Below, in pieces: positions 7,294-16,586 of a stretch of DNA of 64,000 nt; within the stretch, counting starts at the first letter, position 1, and the number at the start of each line of letters is the position of its first letter. The translations under genes were made by a program, and so were the position numbers. The notes under the pieces were generated by a model, which did not search any database, was not told the origin of the DNA, and was given only the letters and a program-made list of their open reading frames with translations. The stretch comes from Umezawaea endophytica (lineage in GTDB: Bacteria; Actinomycetota; Actinomycetes; Mycobacteriales; Pseudonocardiaceae). The DNA is taken from assembly GCF_025061645.1 (NCBI RefSeq), contig NZ_JANYMP010000001.1, positions 1 through 64,000 of the forward strand, given 5' to 3'.

Positions 7294-9104
7294 CCGCCGG
7301 TCACCACGACGTCGTCCAGACCGCCTTCCGCGCGCCAGCGCCGGAGTTCCCGGTGGAACGCGACGGGGCCGTCCGCGTACGTCTCGCGGCGCCCGAACGG
7401 CATGCCCTCGTTGTTGTAGTAGCCGGGGGTGCACTCGGCCTGGAACGCGTGCAGGTTCGGGGCGTTCGCCCGGATCTCCGCCACCCACGCCTCCTCGGCC
7501 GCCGCGCTCGGCTCGACGTAGCGGGCCTTGCGCTCGCGAGCCTCGGCGACGACCGCGGCCACGTGCAACGACTGCTCGTCGAGGATGTGGACGAAGTTGA
7601 CCGAGCTGGCGTTCTGGAGCGGGCCGAGGTGGAAGAGGTTGGGGAAGTTGTTGCTGTAGAACCCGTGCAGCGTCCTCGGTCCCCTGCCCCAGCTCTCCAG
7701 GAGTCCGACGCCGCCGCGACCGCGCACCGGCAGCAGCCCGGACAGGACACCGGACACGCCGACCTCGAACCCGGTCGCGAAGATCACGCAGTCGACCTCG
7801 TACTCGACACCGCCGACCACCACGGCCTTCTCGGTGATCCGCTCGACGCCACCGTGGTCAGCCGTGTCGACCAGCGTCACGGTGGGCCGGTTGAACGTCT
7901 CCAGGTAGTTGTCGCTGAACGTGGGCCGCTTGCACATGTAGCGGTACCAGGGCTTGAGCGCCTCCGCCGTCGCCGGGTCCTCGACCACGGCGTCCACCCT
8001 GTCGCGCAGCTCGTTCATCTTCTGGAAGTCGACGATCTCGTTGACGCGCTCGCGCTCCTCTGGCGTGAGGTCTGCGTAGGCGTTGCTGGGGATGAGGTTC
8101 TGCAACAGGCGGGCGCTGCCGGTCCAGCCGTCCGAGACCAGGTCCTCCTCCGCCCGCTCGCCGGTGACGATCGACAGGAAGTTCTCCATCCGCTCGCGCT
8201 GCCAGCCGGGGGCCAGCGACTCCGCCCACTCCGGGTCGGTGGGGCGGTTGCCGCGGGTGTCGACGGTCGACGGCGTGCGCTGGAAGACGTACAGGTGCTG
8301 GGCGTCGCGGCCGAGGTGGGGCACGATCTGGATGGCCGTCGCGCCGGTCCCGATGACCGCGACGCGCTTGTCGGCCAGTTTGTCGAGGCCGCCGTCCGCG
8401 TCGCCGCCGGTGTAGTCGTAGTCCCAGCGGCTGGTGTGGAACGTGTGCCCGGCGAACGTCTCGATGCCGGGGATGCCGGGCAGCTTGGGACGGCTCAGGG
8501 TCCCGCTGGACACCACGACGTACCGCGCGCGCGTCTCGTCGCCGCGGTTGGTGCGGACGATCCACTCCTCGGCCTCGTCGTCCCAGGCCAGGTCGGTGAC
8601 GCGGGTCTGGAAGCAGGTGTCGCGGTACAGGTCGAAGTGCCGCGCGATGGCCCGCGCGTGCTGCCGGATCTCCTCGCCCGGCGCGTACTTCCACTTCGGG
8701 ACGTAGCCGACCTCTTCGAGCAGGGGCAGGTAGATGTAGGACTCGATGTCGCAGTGGATGCCGGGGTAGCGGTTCCAGTACCAGGTCCCGCCGAAGTCAC
8801 CGGCCTCGTCGATCACCCGGATGTCCTGGACACCGGCCTGGCGCAGGCGCGCGCCACTGAGCAGGCCGCCGAAGCCCCCGCCGACCAGCACCACCTCGAC
8901 GCGGTCGGTCAGCGGTTCCCTGGTGGGCTCGTGCTCCACGTACGGGTCGTCGGCGTAGGAGCTGAACTCGCCCAGGACGCGCCGGTACTGCGCGTTCCCC
9001 TCGGGGTGGATCCGCCGGTCCCGCTCGGTCCGGTACTTGGCTCGGAGTGCGTCCGGGTCGAACCCCAGGTCGTCGGGGACCCCGGACGTGCGTGGCGTGG
9101 ACAT
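7290..9104 (-). CDS. Baeyer-Villiger monooxygenase (type I, FAD/NADPH)
   Basis: 604 residues starting MSTPRTSGVPDDLGFDPDAL, with GAGAGG upstream. It inserts an oxygen next to a ketone to make an ester or lactone. The FAD Rossmann motif is VGGGFGGLLSGARL (about 75-88). The type I BVMO fingerprint is FAGHTFHTSRWDYD (about 217-230). The NADPH motif is VIGTGATAIQI (about 250-260). The extra N-terminal ~70 residues are typical of the class that includes cyclopentadecanone and cyclododecanone monooxygenases. It heads an operon with the beta-propeller protein and is divergent from an MFS/SDR operon. Two near-identical palindromes sit in the shared promoter region, so both operons probably answer to one repressor. 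Confidence 0.94.
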   Translation of the reverse strand: MSTPRTSGVPDDLGFDPDALRAKYRTERDRRIHPEGNAQYRRVLGEFSSYADDPYVEHEPTREPLTDRVEVVLVGGGFGGLLSGARLRQAGVQDIRVIDEAGDFGGTWYWNRYPGIHCDIESYIYLPLLEEVGYVPKWKYAPGEEIRQHARAIARHFDLYRDTCFQTRVTDLAWDDEAEEWIVRTNRGDETRARYVVVSSGTLSRPKLPGIPGIETFAGHTFHTSRWDYDYTGGDADGGLDKLADKRVAVIGTGATAIQIVPHLGRDAQHLYVFQRTPSTVDTRGNRPTDPEWAESLAPGWQRERMENFLSIVTGERAEEDLVSDGWTGSARLLQNLIPSNAYADLTPEERERVNEIVDFQKMNELRDRVDAVVEDPATAEALKPWYRYMCKRPTFSDNYLETFNRPTVTLVDTADHGGVERITEKAVVVGGVEYEVDCVIFATGFEVGVSGVLSGLLPVRGRGGVGLLESWGRGPRTLHGFYSNNFPNLFHLGPLQNASSVNFVHILDEQSLHVAAVVAEARERKARYVEPSAAAEEAWVAEIRANAPNLHAFQAECTPGYYNNEGMPFGRRETYADGPVAFHRELRRWRAEGGLDDVVVTGG

Positions 9105-9143
9105 GCACACCTCTCTGGCTGTGCTGGACAAGGGCGCGAAGCG

Positions 9144-9161
9144 AAGTCAAGCGACTGACTT
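9144..9161. promoter_or_regulatory. operator 1 of the BVMO/MFS divergent promoter
   Basis: AAGTCAAGCGACTGACTT: AAGTCA arms around a 6-base centre, with an inner AGTC-N4-GACT repeat. It lies 40 bases upstream of the monooxygenase ATG and is nearly identical to the site at 9262. Probably a TetR- or MarR-type operator; no such regulator gene is adjacent. Confidence 0.7.
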
Positions 9162-9261
9162 AAATTGTGGGCACCATCATTGCGTGATCGGCCGACGCCA
9201 CCCCGTGACGTCTTCGACGAGACTGGCACATCCGGGGGCCCGCTGTCCCGGAGGGGCCACC

Positions 9262-9281
9262 TAAGTCAATCGACTGCTTTA
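9262..9281. promoter_or_regulatory. operator 2 of the BVMO/MFS divergent promoter
   Basis: TAAGTCAATCGACTGCTTTA, sharing AAGTCAA(G/T)CGACTG with the site at 9144, 118 bp away, and 38 bp before the MFS start. The core GTCAATCGACT also recurs in the alkB promoter near 28.2 kb. Confidence 0.7.
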
Positions 9282-9319
9282 ATCATGATCTGATCCACTC
9301 GTCCCCCGGAGGCCTGCCC

Positions 9320-10747
9320 GTGCCGTCCACGCCGTCCACCGCCCCCGTCGACCTGCCCGGCGGCCCGCCACCGGACGTGACCGGGCGGCCGAACACCGTC
9401 GTGGCCGTGCTCGCGTTCGCGGGCGTCACCGTGGCGCTGATGCAGACGATCGTGATCCCGCTGGTCCCCCGCCTGCCCGCGCTGCTGGGGTCCACTCCCG
9501 CCGACACGGCGTGGGCCATCACCGCCACGCTGCTGGCCGCCGCCGTCGCCACCCCGACGACGGGACGGCTCGGCGACATGTACGGCAAGCGCCGGATGCT
9601 GCTGATCAGCCTGGCGCTGCTGGTCGCGGGCTCGACGCTCGGCGCGCTGAGCACCAGCCTCGCCCCGCTCGTGGTGGCGCGCGTGCTCCAGGGCCTCGCG
9701 TCCGGCGTGATCCCGCTCGGCATCAGCATCATGCGGGACGAGCTGCCCGCCGAACGGCTCGGCTCGGCCACCGCGCTGATGAGCGCCTCACTGGGCGTCG
9801 GCGGCGCGCTGGGCCTGCCCACCGCGACCCTGCTCGCCGACAGCGTCGACTGGCACGCCCTGTTCTGGCTCGCCGCCGCGCTCGGCGTCGTGGCGACGGC
9901 GCTGGTGGTGGCGCTGGTGCCGGAGTCGTCGGTCCGCACGGGCGGGCGCTTCGACCTCGTCGGCGCGATCGGCCTCTCGATCGTCCTGGTGTGCCTGCTG
10001 CTGGCGGTGTCCAAGGGCTCGGCGTGGGGGTGGACCAGCGGGCTGACCCTCGGACTCGTCGGCACGGCCGTCGTCGTCCTGCTGGTGTGGTGCCGGTGGG
10101 AGCTGCGGACCCGTGAACCGCTGGTGGACCTGCGCACCAGCGCGCGCAAGCCGGTCGCGCTGACCAACCTCGCCTCCGCCGTGTTCGGCTTCTCGATGTT
10201 CGCGATGTCGCTGGTCCTGCCGCAGTTGCTGCTGCTCCCCTCCGCCACCGGTCACGGCCTGGGGCAGCCGATGGTCGTCGTCGGCCTGGTCCTCGCCCCG
10301 TCCGGGCTGGTGATGATGGCGATGGCCCCGGTGTCCGCCCGGATCACCCGGACCCGCGGACCGCGCACGACCCTGATCGTCGGCACGCTGGTGGTCGCGG
10401 CCGGGTACGCGCTCAACCTGGTGCTGCTGAGCCAGATCTGGCACCTCGTGCTCATCTCCAGCGTGGTCGGCGCGGGCATCGGCCTGGCGTACGGGGCCAT
10501 GCCCGCCCTGATCATGTCCGCCGTGCCCGTCTCCGAGACCGCCGCCGCCAACAGCCTCAACACGCTGATGCGCTCCATCGGCACCTCGGTGTCGAGCGCC
10601 GTCGCGGGCGTCGTCCTGTCGCAGGTGACCGTCCCGTTCGGGTCGACCGCCGTGCCGTCGCTGACGGCGTTCCGCGTGATCATCGGGATCGGCGTGGTCA
10701 CGGCGCTCGTCGCCGCGGCCGTCGCGAGCCTGCTCTCCCGCCGCTGA
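9320..10747 (+). CDS. MFS transporter, DHA2 (14-TM, EmrB/QacA) type
   Basis: 475 residues with a GTG start after GGAGG. About 14 hydrophobic segments. Motif A reads GRLGDMYGKRRMLL (about residues 93-106), and motif C-type Gly-rich helix LGVGGALGLPTATLLAD is present. DHA2 proteins are proton-driven exporters of organic compounds. Placement opposite the Baeyer-Villiger monooxygenase and before an SDR suggests export of, or tolerance to, the ketone/lactone substrate family. This is inferred from context. The SDR follows 24 bases after the stop, so the two are co-transcribed. Confidence 0.9.
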   Translation: MPSTPSTAPVDLPGGPPPDVTGRPNTVVAVLAFAGVTVALMQTIVIPLVPRLPALLGSTPADTAWAITATLLAAAVATPTTGRLGDMYGKRRMLLISLALLVAGSTLGALSTSLAPLVVARVLQGLASGVIPLGISIMRDELPAERLGSATALMSASLGVGGALGLPTATLLADSVDWHALFWLAAALGVVATALVVALVPESSVRTGGRFDLVGAIGLSIVLVCLLLAVSKGSAWGWTSGLTLGLVGTAVVVLLVWCRWELRTREPLVDLRTSARKPVALTNLASAVFGFSMFAMSLVLPQLLLLPSATGHGLGQPMVVVGLVLAPSGLVMMAMAPVSARITRTRGPRTTLIVGTLVVAAGYALNLVLLSQIWHLVLISSVVGAGIGLAYGAMPALIMSAVPVSETAAANSLNTLMRSIGTSVSSAVAGVVLSQVTVPFGSTAVPSLTAFRVIIGIGVVTALVAAAVASLLSRR

Positions 10748-10771
10748 CCCACCACGACAACGGAGAACTCG

Positions 10772-11521
10772 ATGACCGGGCTCGACAACAGCAGTGTGAT
10801 CGTCACCGGCGGGGGCTCGGGCATCGGCCGGGCCGCCGCGCTGCGCTTCGCCGCCGAGGGCGCCAGGGTCCTGGTCGCCGACCTGGACGCGTCCCGAGCC
10901 GCGGCGGTGGTCGAGGAGATCGGCGGCGCCGCGGTGGCGGTGGTCGGCGACCTCGGCGAGCAGGCCGTGGTGGACCGGGTGGTCGCGACGGCCGTGGAGG
11001 CGTTCGGCGGCGTGGACGTGCTGGTCAACAACGCCGGGATCATGGACGGCATGACGGCGACGGCCGACGTCACCGACGAGGAGTGGGACCGGCTGATCCG
11101 GGTCAACCTGACCGCGCCGTTCCGGCTCGCCAGGGCGGTCGTGCCGCACATGCTCGCCAAGGGCAAGGGCGCGATCGTCAACACGGCCTCCGAGGCCGCG
11201 CTGCGCGGCAGCGCCGCGGGAACGGCGTACACCGTGTCCAAGCACGGTGTCGTGGGGCTGACCAGGTCGCTCGCGATCATGTACCGCAAGGACGGCATCC
11301 GCACGAACGCCATCGCCCCCGGCGCCACCATCACCGGGATCGTGGCGAACGTCGACCCCGAAGCGCACGGACCGTCCACGCTGATGCCGTACATGGGCAA
11401 CTTCGGCCGCGTCTCCGAGGCCGACGAGCAGGCCGCCGTGATCGTGTTCCTCGCCTCGGACGAGGCGAGCAACCTCAACGGCGTCGTCCTGCCCGTCGAC
11501 AACGGCTGGTCGGCGGTCTGA
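10772..11521 (+). CDS. short-chain dehydrogenase/reductase (classical SDR)
   Basis: 249 residues starting MTGLDNSSVIVTGGGSGIGR, with GGAGA upstream. Cofactor motif TGGGSGIG (12-19), VADLDAS with an acidic residue after strand 2 suggesting NAD(H) preference, NNAG (86-89), catalytic Ser140, Tyr153 and Lys157 (YTVSK). The late loop AIAPGATITGIV is typical. In this operon it may oxidise an alcohol to the ketone used by the Baeyer-Villiger enzyme, giving an alcohol-to-lactone route (SDR, BVMO, propeller lactonase). That pathway is inference. The gene ends 5 bases before the convergent STAND gene. Confidence 0.92.
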   Translation: MTGLDNSSVIVTGGGSGIGRAAALRFAAEGARVLVADLDASRAAAVVEEIGGAAVAVVGDLGEQAVVDRVVATAVEAFGGVDVLVNNAGIMDGMTATADVTDEEWDRLIRVNLTAPFRLARAVVPHMLAKGKGAIVNTASEAALRGSAAGTAYTVSKHGVVGLTRSLAIMYRKDGIRTNAIAPGATITGIVANVDPEAHGPSTLMPYMGNFGRVSEADEQAAVIVFLASDEASNLNGVVLPVDNGWSAV

Positions 11522-11526
11522 GCCCG

Positions 11527-14500
11527 TCACCCGCACGACGGCTGGAACGGCGCCCCCTCGAAGTGCCCGTCCCACTCCTCCGGGGTGATGGGCGGGGCGG
11601 TGGCGCAGATCCACGTCGCCGCGCGGTCCGGATCGGTCTCCCACAGCCGGGTCGTGCGGTCCTCCCCCGCGGTGGCGAGGGTGTGGCCGTCCGGGTGGAA
11701 GGCGACGGCGTAGATCCGGGCGGTGTGCCCGGAGAGGACGGCGGTCCCGGTGGCGCGGGCGGGGTCCCGGACGTCCCACAGCCGGGTGGTGCCGTCCGCG
11801 CTCGCCGTGGCGAGGGTGCGGCCGTCCGAGCTCATCGCGACGGAGTGGACGGTCTCGGTGTGGCCCGTCAGGTGGGCGACCTCCCGGCCGTCCTGGGGGT
11901 TCGAGACGTCCCACAGGCGCACGGAGTGGTCACCGCTGCCGGTGGCCAGCACGCGGCCGTCCGGGCTGAAGGACAGCGACTTCACTGCGTCCGTGTGGCC
12001 CGACAGGCTCTTCAGCTCCCGCGGCCGGTCCGGCGCGCTGACGTCCCACAGCCGCACGACCTGGCCCGACGTGCCCGCGGCCAGCGTGCGGCCGTCCGGG
12101 CTGAACGCCACGGTCTCGACGTTGTCCGTCCCGGTGTGGACGCTCAGCTCGCGCGGACCGGCGAGATCCGAGACGTCCCACAGCCGCACCGCGTGGTCGG
12201 CGGACCCCGTGACCAGGAGGCGGCCGTCGGGGCTGAACGCCGCCGTCTGCACGGAGTCCGCGTACCCGGCGAGGACGACGGGCTCACCGATGTGGTCGAG
12301 GTCTCCGACCCGCCACAGCCGGACCACGCGGTCGAGGCCCGCCGTGGCCAGCACCTGGCCGTCCGGGCTGAACACGACGGCGTTGACCGCCTGGGAGTGG
12401 GCCGTGAGCAGCGCGGCCGGACGCGCGCGGCGCACGTCGCGGGCGTCCCACAGGCGCACCGCGCCGTCGAAGCTGGACGTGGCGAGCACCCGGCCCGTCG
12501 GGCTGAAGCCGACGGCGTAGACGGCGGAGTCGTGCCCGCCGAGCACGGGTCCTGGGAGGTCCCACAGGCGCACGACCCGGTCGAACCCCGAACTGACCAC
12601 CGAACGCCCGTCCGGCGTGAACCGGACCGACACCACCGGGCCCGTGTGCCCGTGCAGCGCGGTGAGCTGCCTCGGCGCGCGCGGATCGGTGACGTCCCAC
12701 AGCCGCACGGTGCGGTCGAGCCCGGCGGTCGCGAGTGACCTGCCGTCCGGGCTGAACACGACGGCGTGCGCGGTGCCGTCGGTGACGGCCGCGACCTGCT
12801 CGGGGCGGGTCGGGTCGGCGAGGTTCCACAGCCGCACGACGAAGTCGCGGCTGACGGCGGCCAGCACCGCGCCGTCCGCCCTGAAGGCCAGCGACCCCGG
12901 CCGGTCCAGGCCCTCCGCGGGCCTGGACACCTCGTGCTGGTCGGCCACGTCCCAGATCCGGACGGTGCCGTCCCAGCTCGCCGTGGCCAGCGTCCGCCCC
13001 TGGCGGCCGAACGCCACCGAGGTCACCACGTCGGTGTGGCCGGTGATGGTCGTGATCAGCTTGGCGCGGCCGGGATCAGCGACGTTCCACAGCTTCGCCG
13101 TGTGGTCGGCGCTCGCCGTGGCCAGCACGGTCCCGTCCGGGGAGAACACCGCGGCGAGCACCGGGCCCGTGTGCCCGGTGAGCGTGGCCGACTCGACCGG
13201 GTGGCGCGGATCGGTCACGTCCCACAGGCGGGCCGTGCCGTCCTCGCTCGTGGTCGCCAGCAGCGTCCCGGCGGGGGTGAACACCGCCGTCCACAGGGCG
13301 GCGGTGTGCGTGGCGAGGGTCGCCAGCGGCACCGGCGCGCGCCGGTCCGACACGTCCCACAGGCGCGCGGTGCGGTCGGCGCTCGCGGTCGCGACGATCC
13401 GGCCGTTCGGGCTGACCGCCACCGACTCGACGATCTTCTCGTGCCCGGCCAGCCTGGTCACGTCGGGCGTCGAGGTGGTGCTCAGCAGGCCGCCGCGCGC
13501 CTCGGCCGTGGGCGCGAGGCGGAACGCCGCGAGGCTGAGCCGCGCGGCCAGCCCCGGATCACCCGCGCGCACCTCGGCCGACTGGCCGGCGACCTTCTGC
13601 GACAGGGCGGTGTTGCGCTGGCCCGCGACGGTGCGCGCCGCGGTCACTGCGTAGACGGACGTCCCGACGGCGAGCAGGAGGAGCACGGCGAGCAGCGCGA
13701 CCAGGTGCCGCAGCCGCCGGGCCCGGCGCCGGACCGCCGTCCGCTCCGCGCTCCGCGCGTCGACGCCCAGGTCGAGGAACCGCCGTTCCACGGCCGTGAG
13801 CGCGGCGCCGTCGCGACCGGCCCAGTCCTCGGCGGTGTCCAGGCGCAGCCCGCGGTACAGGGCGCCGGGATCGCGGTCGAGCGCGAGCCACGCCGCCGTC
13901 GCCTCGGTCAGCGCCCGGTGCACCCTCAGCCCCTCGCGGTCCTCGGCCAGCCAGGCGCGCAGCCGCGGCCACGACCGGATGAGGGCCTCGTGGGCGATCT
14001 CGACGCCGTCCCCGTCGAGCACGACCAGCCGCGCGTGCGCCAGCTCGTCCAGCACCTCGTGCGCGGGGTGGTCGGCCGGGCCGAACTCGTCGCGCCGCAC
14101 CCGGCGCTTGGTGTCCTCCGTGCCCTCGCCGAACGCGCACAGCCGCAGGAACAGGTGCCGCGCGACGGTCCGCTGGTCGTCGGACAGTCCGGTGTAGACG
14201 GTCTCGGCGCTGTGGGCGACGGCCTGCTCGACACCGCCCGCCGCCTCGTACCCCTTCAGGGTCACCGCGTTGCCGCGCCTGCGCCGCCAGGCCTCCCGCA
14301 GCGCGTGCGACACCAGGGGCAGCACGCCGGGCTGACCGGTCGCGTCGGCGACGACCCGCGCGACCAGTGCCGTCTCCGCGGTGAGCCCGGAGCGGACGGC
14401 GGGCTGCACGACGGCGGCCCGCAACTCCTCGGCCGTCATCGCGCCGACCGTGACCTGGCTCTCGCGCAGGGCTTCGAGCAGACGGGGGTGCGCGGTGCAG

Positions 14501-15285
14501 TGGCCGTAGAAGTCCGCCCGCACGCCCAGCACCACGCGGCAGGCGCTGTGGTGGGACCGGGCCGCCGTCACCACCTGGTCGATGAACGCGGCCCGCTCGG
14601 CGAGGTCGTGGCAGAGGGTGAACACCTCCTCGAACTGGTCGACGACGACCACCACCTCACCGTCACCGGGCACCGCGCCCCGGATCGCCCGGTGCAGCGC
14701 GCGCGGGTCGTCGACCGGCAGGTCGACCGGCCCGCCGGTGAGCACGGCCAGCCGGGTCGCGCACTCGCGCAGGGGCTTCGCGCCGGGCGTGAACAGCAGG
14801 ACCGGCCCGTCCAGCCGCGCGACCAGACCGGCGCGCAGCAGTGACGACTTGCCCGACCCGGACGCGCCCACGACCACCACCACGCGGTGCTCGGCGAGGC
14901 TCGACCGCAGTTCCTCCACCAGGTGCTCGCGGCCGAAGAACCGGTCCGCGTCCGACGGCTGGAACGCGGCCAGCCCGACGTACGGACCCTCCTCCTCGGG
15001 GTCGGCGGCGGGCGGCGGCCCGAGGTCGGCGGCCACCTCGCGCCAGCGCTCCTCCCACTCCCCCGCCGCTCCGCCGCACGCCCGCACGTAGGCGAGCGCC
15101 ACCGCGAGGCTGGGCAGCTTGCGTCCCCCCGCGGCCAGCGACAGCGCGGCCTCCGAGTACCGCGCCCGGTCGCTGAGCTCCCGGTACGTGGGCCCACCCG
15201 CTTCCTCGCGGAGCAGGCGCAGGTCGCGGGCGAACCGGAGCAGCGCGGTGTCACCTTCGTCAAGCGGACGTTCCCGACGGGGCAT
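11527..15285 (-). CDS. HTH-nSTAND1-type NTPase with transmembrane segment and 14 WD40 repeats
   Basis: 1252 residues starting MPRRERPLDEGDTALLRFAR after GGGAGG. Domains in order: Xre-like helix-turn-helix (about 14-88); STAND NTPase with Walker A GASGSGKSS (140-148) and Walker B VVVVVDQFEE (211-220), then the winged-helix/helical STAND tail to about 500; one hydrophobic segment LVALLAVLLLLAVGTSVYAV (about 518-540); then 14 WD40 repeats (about 606-1230) ending in LWDV-type motifs, enough for two seven-bladed propellers. STAND proteins are ATP-driven switches that oligomerise on ligand sensing. No effector domain is visible, so signalling may go through the HTH or a partner. Blade 5 is degraded. 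It is convergent with the SDR and divergent from the aldolase. Confidence 0.9.
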   Translation of the reverse strand: MPRRERPLDEGDTALLRFARDLRLLREEAGGPTYRELSDRARYSEAALSLAAGGRKLPSLAVALAYVRACGGAAGEWEERWREVAADLGPPPAADPEEEGPYVGLAAFQPSDADRFFGREHLVEELRSSLAEHRVVVVVGASGSGKSSLLRAGLVARLDGPVLLFTPGAKPLRECATRLAVLTGGPVDLPVDDPRALHRAIRGAVPGDGEVVVVVDQFEEVFTLCHDLAERAAFIDQVVTAARSHHSACRVVLGVRADFYGHCTAHPRLLEALRESQVTVGAMTAEELRAAVVQPAVRSGLTAETALVARVVADATGQPGVLPLVSHALREAWRRRRGNAVTLKGYEAAGGVEQAVAHSAETVYTGLSDDQRTVARHLFLRLCAFGEGTEDTKRRVRRDEFGPADHPAHEVLDELAHARLVVLDGDGVEIAHEALIRSWPRLRAWLAEDREGLRVHRALTEATAAWLALDRDPGALYRGLRLDTAEDWAGRDGAALTAVERRFLDLGVDARSAERTAVRRRARRLRHLVALLAVLLLLAVGTSVYAVTAARTVAGQRNTALSQKVAGQSAEVRAGDPGLAARLSLAAFRLAPTAEARGGLLSTTSTPDVTRLAGHEKIVESVAVSPNGRIVATASADRTARLWDVSDRRAPVPLATLATHTAALWTAVFTPAGTLLATTSEDGTARLWDVTDPRHPVESATLTGHTGPVLAAVFSPDGTVLATASADHTAKLWNVADPGRAKLITTITGHTDVVTSVAFGRQGRTLATASWDGTVRIWDVADQHEVSRPAEGLDRPGSLAFRADGAVLAAVSRDFVVRLWNLADPTRPEQVAAVTDGTAHAVVFSPDGRSLATAGLDRTVRLWDVTDPRAPRQLTALHGHTGPVVSVRFTPDGRSVVSSGFDRVVRLWDLPGPVLGGHDSAVYAVGFSPTGRVLATSSFDGAVRLWDARDVRRARPAALLTAHSQAVNAVVFSPDGQVLATAGLDRVVRLWRVGDLDHIGEPVVLAGYADSVQTAAFSPDGRLLVTGSADHAVRLWDVSDLAGPRELSVHTGTDNVETVAFSPDGRTLAAGTSGQVVRLWDVSAPDRPRELKSLSGHTDAVKSLSFSPDGRVLATGSGDHSVRLWDVSNPQDGREVAHLTGHTETVHSVAMSSDGRTLATASADGTTRLWDVRDPARATGTAVLSGHTARIYAVAFHPDGHTLATAGEDRTTRLWETDPDRAATWICATAPPITPEEWDGHFEGAPFQPSCG

Positions 15286-15394
15286 CGCCACCTCCCGCCC
15301 AAGATCCTTCCGAACCCGGCCGGTCCCGTCAGGTGGTTCCCGAGCGGAGAACCCGTTCGGCCGAAAGGACATCAGGCCGCCCGTGGTCGCGGGC

Positions 15395-15418
15395 GTCGCC
15401 GACCGCCGGGTCGGCGAC
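15395..15418. repeat. inverted repeat in the STAND/aldolase intergenic region
   Basis: Perfect 10-bp arms GTCGCCGACC / GGTCGGCGAC with a 4-base loop, midway in the 234-bp divergent gap. Either a hairpin in a leader or a binding site for a dimeric regulator. I saw nothing else recognisable in the gap. Confidence 0.5.
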
Positions 15419-15519
15419 CCGCGTCCACTACACCTACGCTGCGTCGACACGACCCGCACGACCGTCGAGGCCTGCCTCACCGCCGGGGTCGACACCGACC
15501 ACGGCGAACGAGGCGACTG

Positions 15520-16560
15520 ATGGCGACCCGCAACTTCAGGTCCGACAACCAGGCGGGCGTGCACCCGGAGGTGCTCGCCGCCGTGGCCGCGGCCAACACC
15601 GCGCACCAGCCGTCCTACGGCGCGGACGAGCACACGACGAGGCTCCAGGACGTCGTCGCCAGCCACTTCGGCGCGGGCGCGGTGGTCTTCCCGGTGTTCA
15701 ACGGCACGGGGGCCAACGTGCTGGCGCTCCAGGCCGCCGTGCCGCGCTGGGGTTCGGTGGTGTGCGCGGCGGAGGCGCACCTGAACAACGACGAGAGCAC
15801 GGCGCCGGAAGGCGTGGGCGGGCTGAAGCTGGTCCCCGTGCCCGCCGACGACGGCAAGCTCACGCCGGAGGCGATCGACCGGCACACCTGGGGCTGGGGC
15901 GACGAGCACCGGGCGCAGCCGTCCGCCGTGACGATCACCCAGTCCACCGAGCTGGGCACCGTCTACGAGGTCGACGAGGTGCGCGCCATCGCCGAGTACG
16001 CGCACGGCAAGGGGATGCTGCTGCACGTGGACGGCGCGCGGATCGCCAACGCCGCCGCGCACTTGGACGTGGGGCTGGCGGAGCTGACCACCCGCGCGGG
16101 CGTGGACCTGCTGTCGTTCGGCGGCACCAAGAACGGGCTGCTGTTCGGCGACGCGGTGGTGGTGCTGCGGCCGGACCTGCACGAGCTGGTGCGCAGCATC
16201 CCCTTCCTGCGCCTGCGGAACCTCCAGTTGGCGTCGAAGATGCGGTTCGTCTCGGCCCAGCTCGTCGCCCTGCTGGACGGCGACCTGTGGCTCCGGTCCG
16301 CCCGCCGCGCCAACGCGATGGCCACGCTGCTCGCCGAGCGGCTGAGCGACGTCGACGGCGTGCGGATCCTGCACCGGGTGCAGGCCAACGCCGTGTTCGC
16401 CGAGATCGACCAGGCCCTCGTCGCGCCGCTCCAGGGGGCGTTCGACTTCGAGGAGTGGGGCGGGGGCGGCGGGGTGCGCTGGATGTGCGCCTTCGACACC
16501 ACCGAGCAGGACGTGGCCGACTTCGTCGCGGAGCTGATGCGGCTGTCCGCCGCGCGGTGA
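15520..16560 (+). CDS. low-specificity threonine aldolase / beta-eliminating lyase family (PLP)
   Basis: 346 residues starting MATRNFRSDNQAGVHPEVLA. The fold-type I PLP family Beta_elim_lyase: FNGTGANVLAL phosphate-binding turn, LHVDGARIANAAA with the PLP-contacting Asp, and SFGGTKNGLLFGD with the Schiff-base Lys. It cleaves L-threonine/L-allo-threonine to glycine and acetaldehyde, or a related beta-hydroxy amino acid. The ATG overlaps an upstream TGA-like frame end and is preceded by GAGG; an open frame upstream is a shadow. It stands alone, facing the convergent kdp operon, with a strong terminator after it. Confidence 0.9.
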   Translation: MATRNFRSDNQAGVHPEVLAAVAAANTAHQPSYGADEHTTRLQDVVASHFGAGAVVFPVFNGTGANVLALQAAVPRWGSVVCAAEAHLNNDESTAPEGVGGLKLVPVPADDGKLTPEAIDRHTWGWGDEHRAQPSAVTITQSTELGTVYEVDEVRAIAEYAHGKGMLLHVDGARIANAAAHLDVGLAELTTRAGVDLLSFGGTKNGLLFGDAVVVLRPDLHELVRSIPFLRLRNLQLASKMRFVSAQLVALLDGDLWLRSARRANAMATLLAERLSDVDGVRILHRVQANAVFAEIDQALVAPLQGAFDFEEWGGGGGVRWMCAFDTTEQDVADFVAELMRLSAAR

Positions 16561-16586
16561 CCTGGGTGCCCCGGCTCGCGGGTGGA

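Noticed and set aside
5536-7419. Long plus-strand open frame opposite the beta-propeller gene
   Set aside because: Arg/Pro/Ala/His-rich translation with no domain; it is the GC-rich antisense shadow of a gene with clear blades.
7353-9158. Long plus-strand open frame opposite the Baeyer-Villiger gene
   Set aside because: Antisense shadow; the minus strand encodes all BVMO motifs.
15395-15418. Hairpin considered as a riboswitch or terminator
   Set aside because: Only one simple stem, no conserved riboswitch core, and no gene ends next to it; left as an unassigned inverted repeat.
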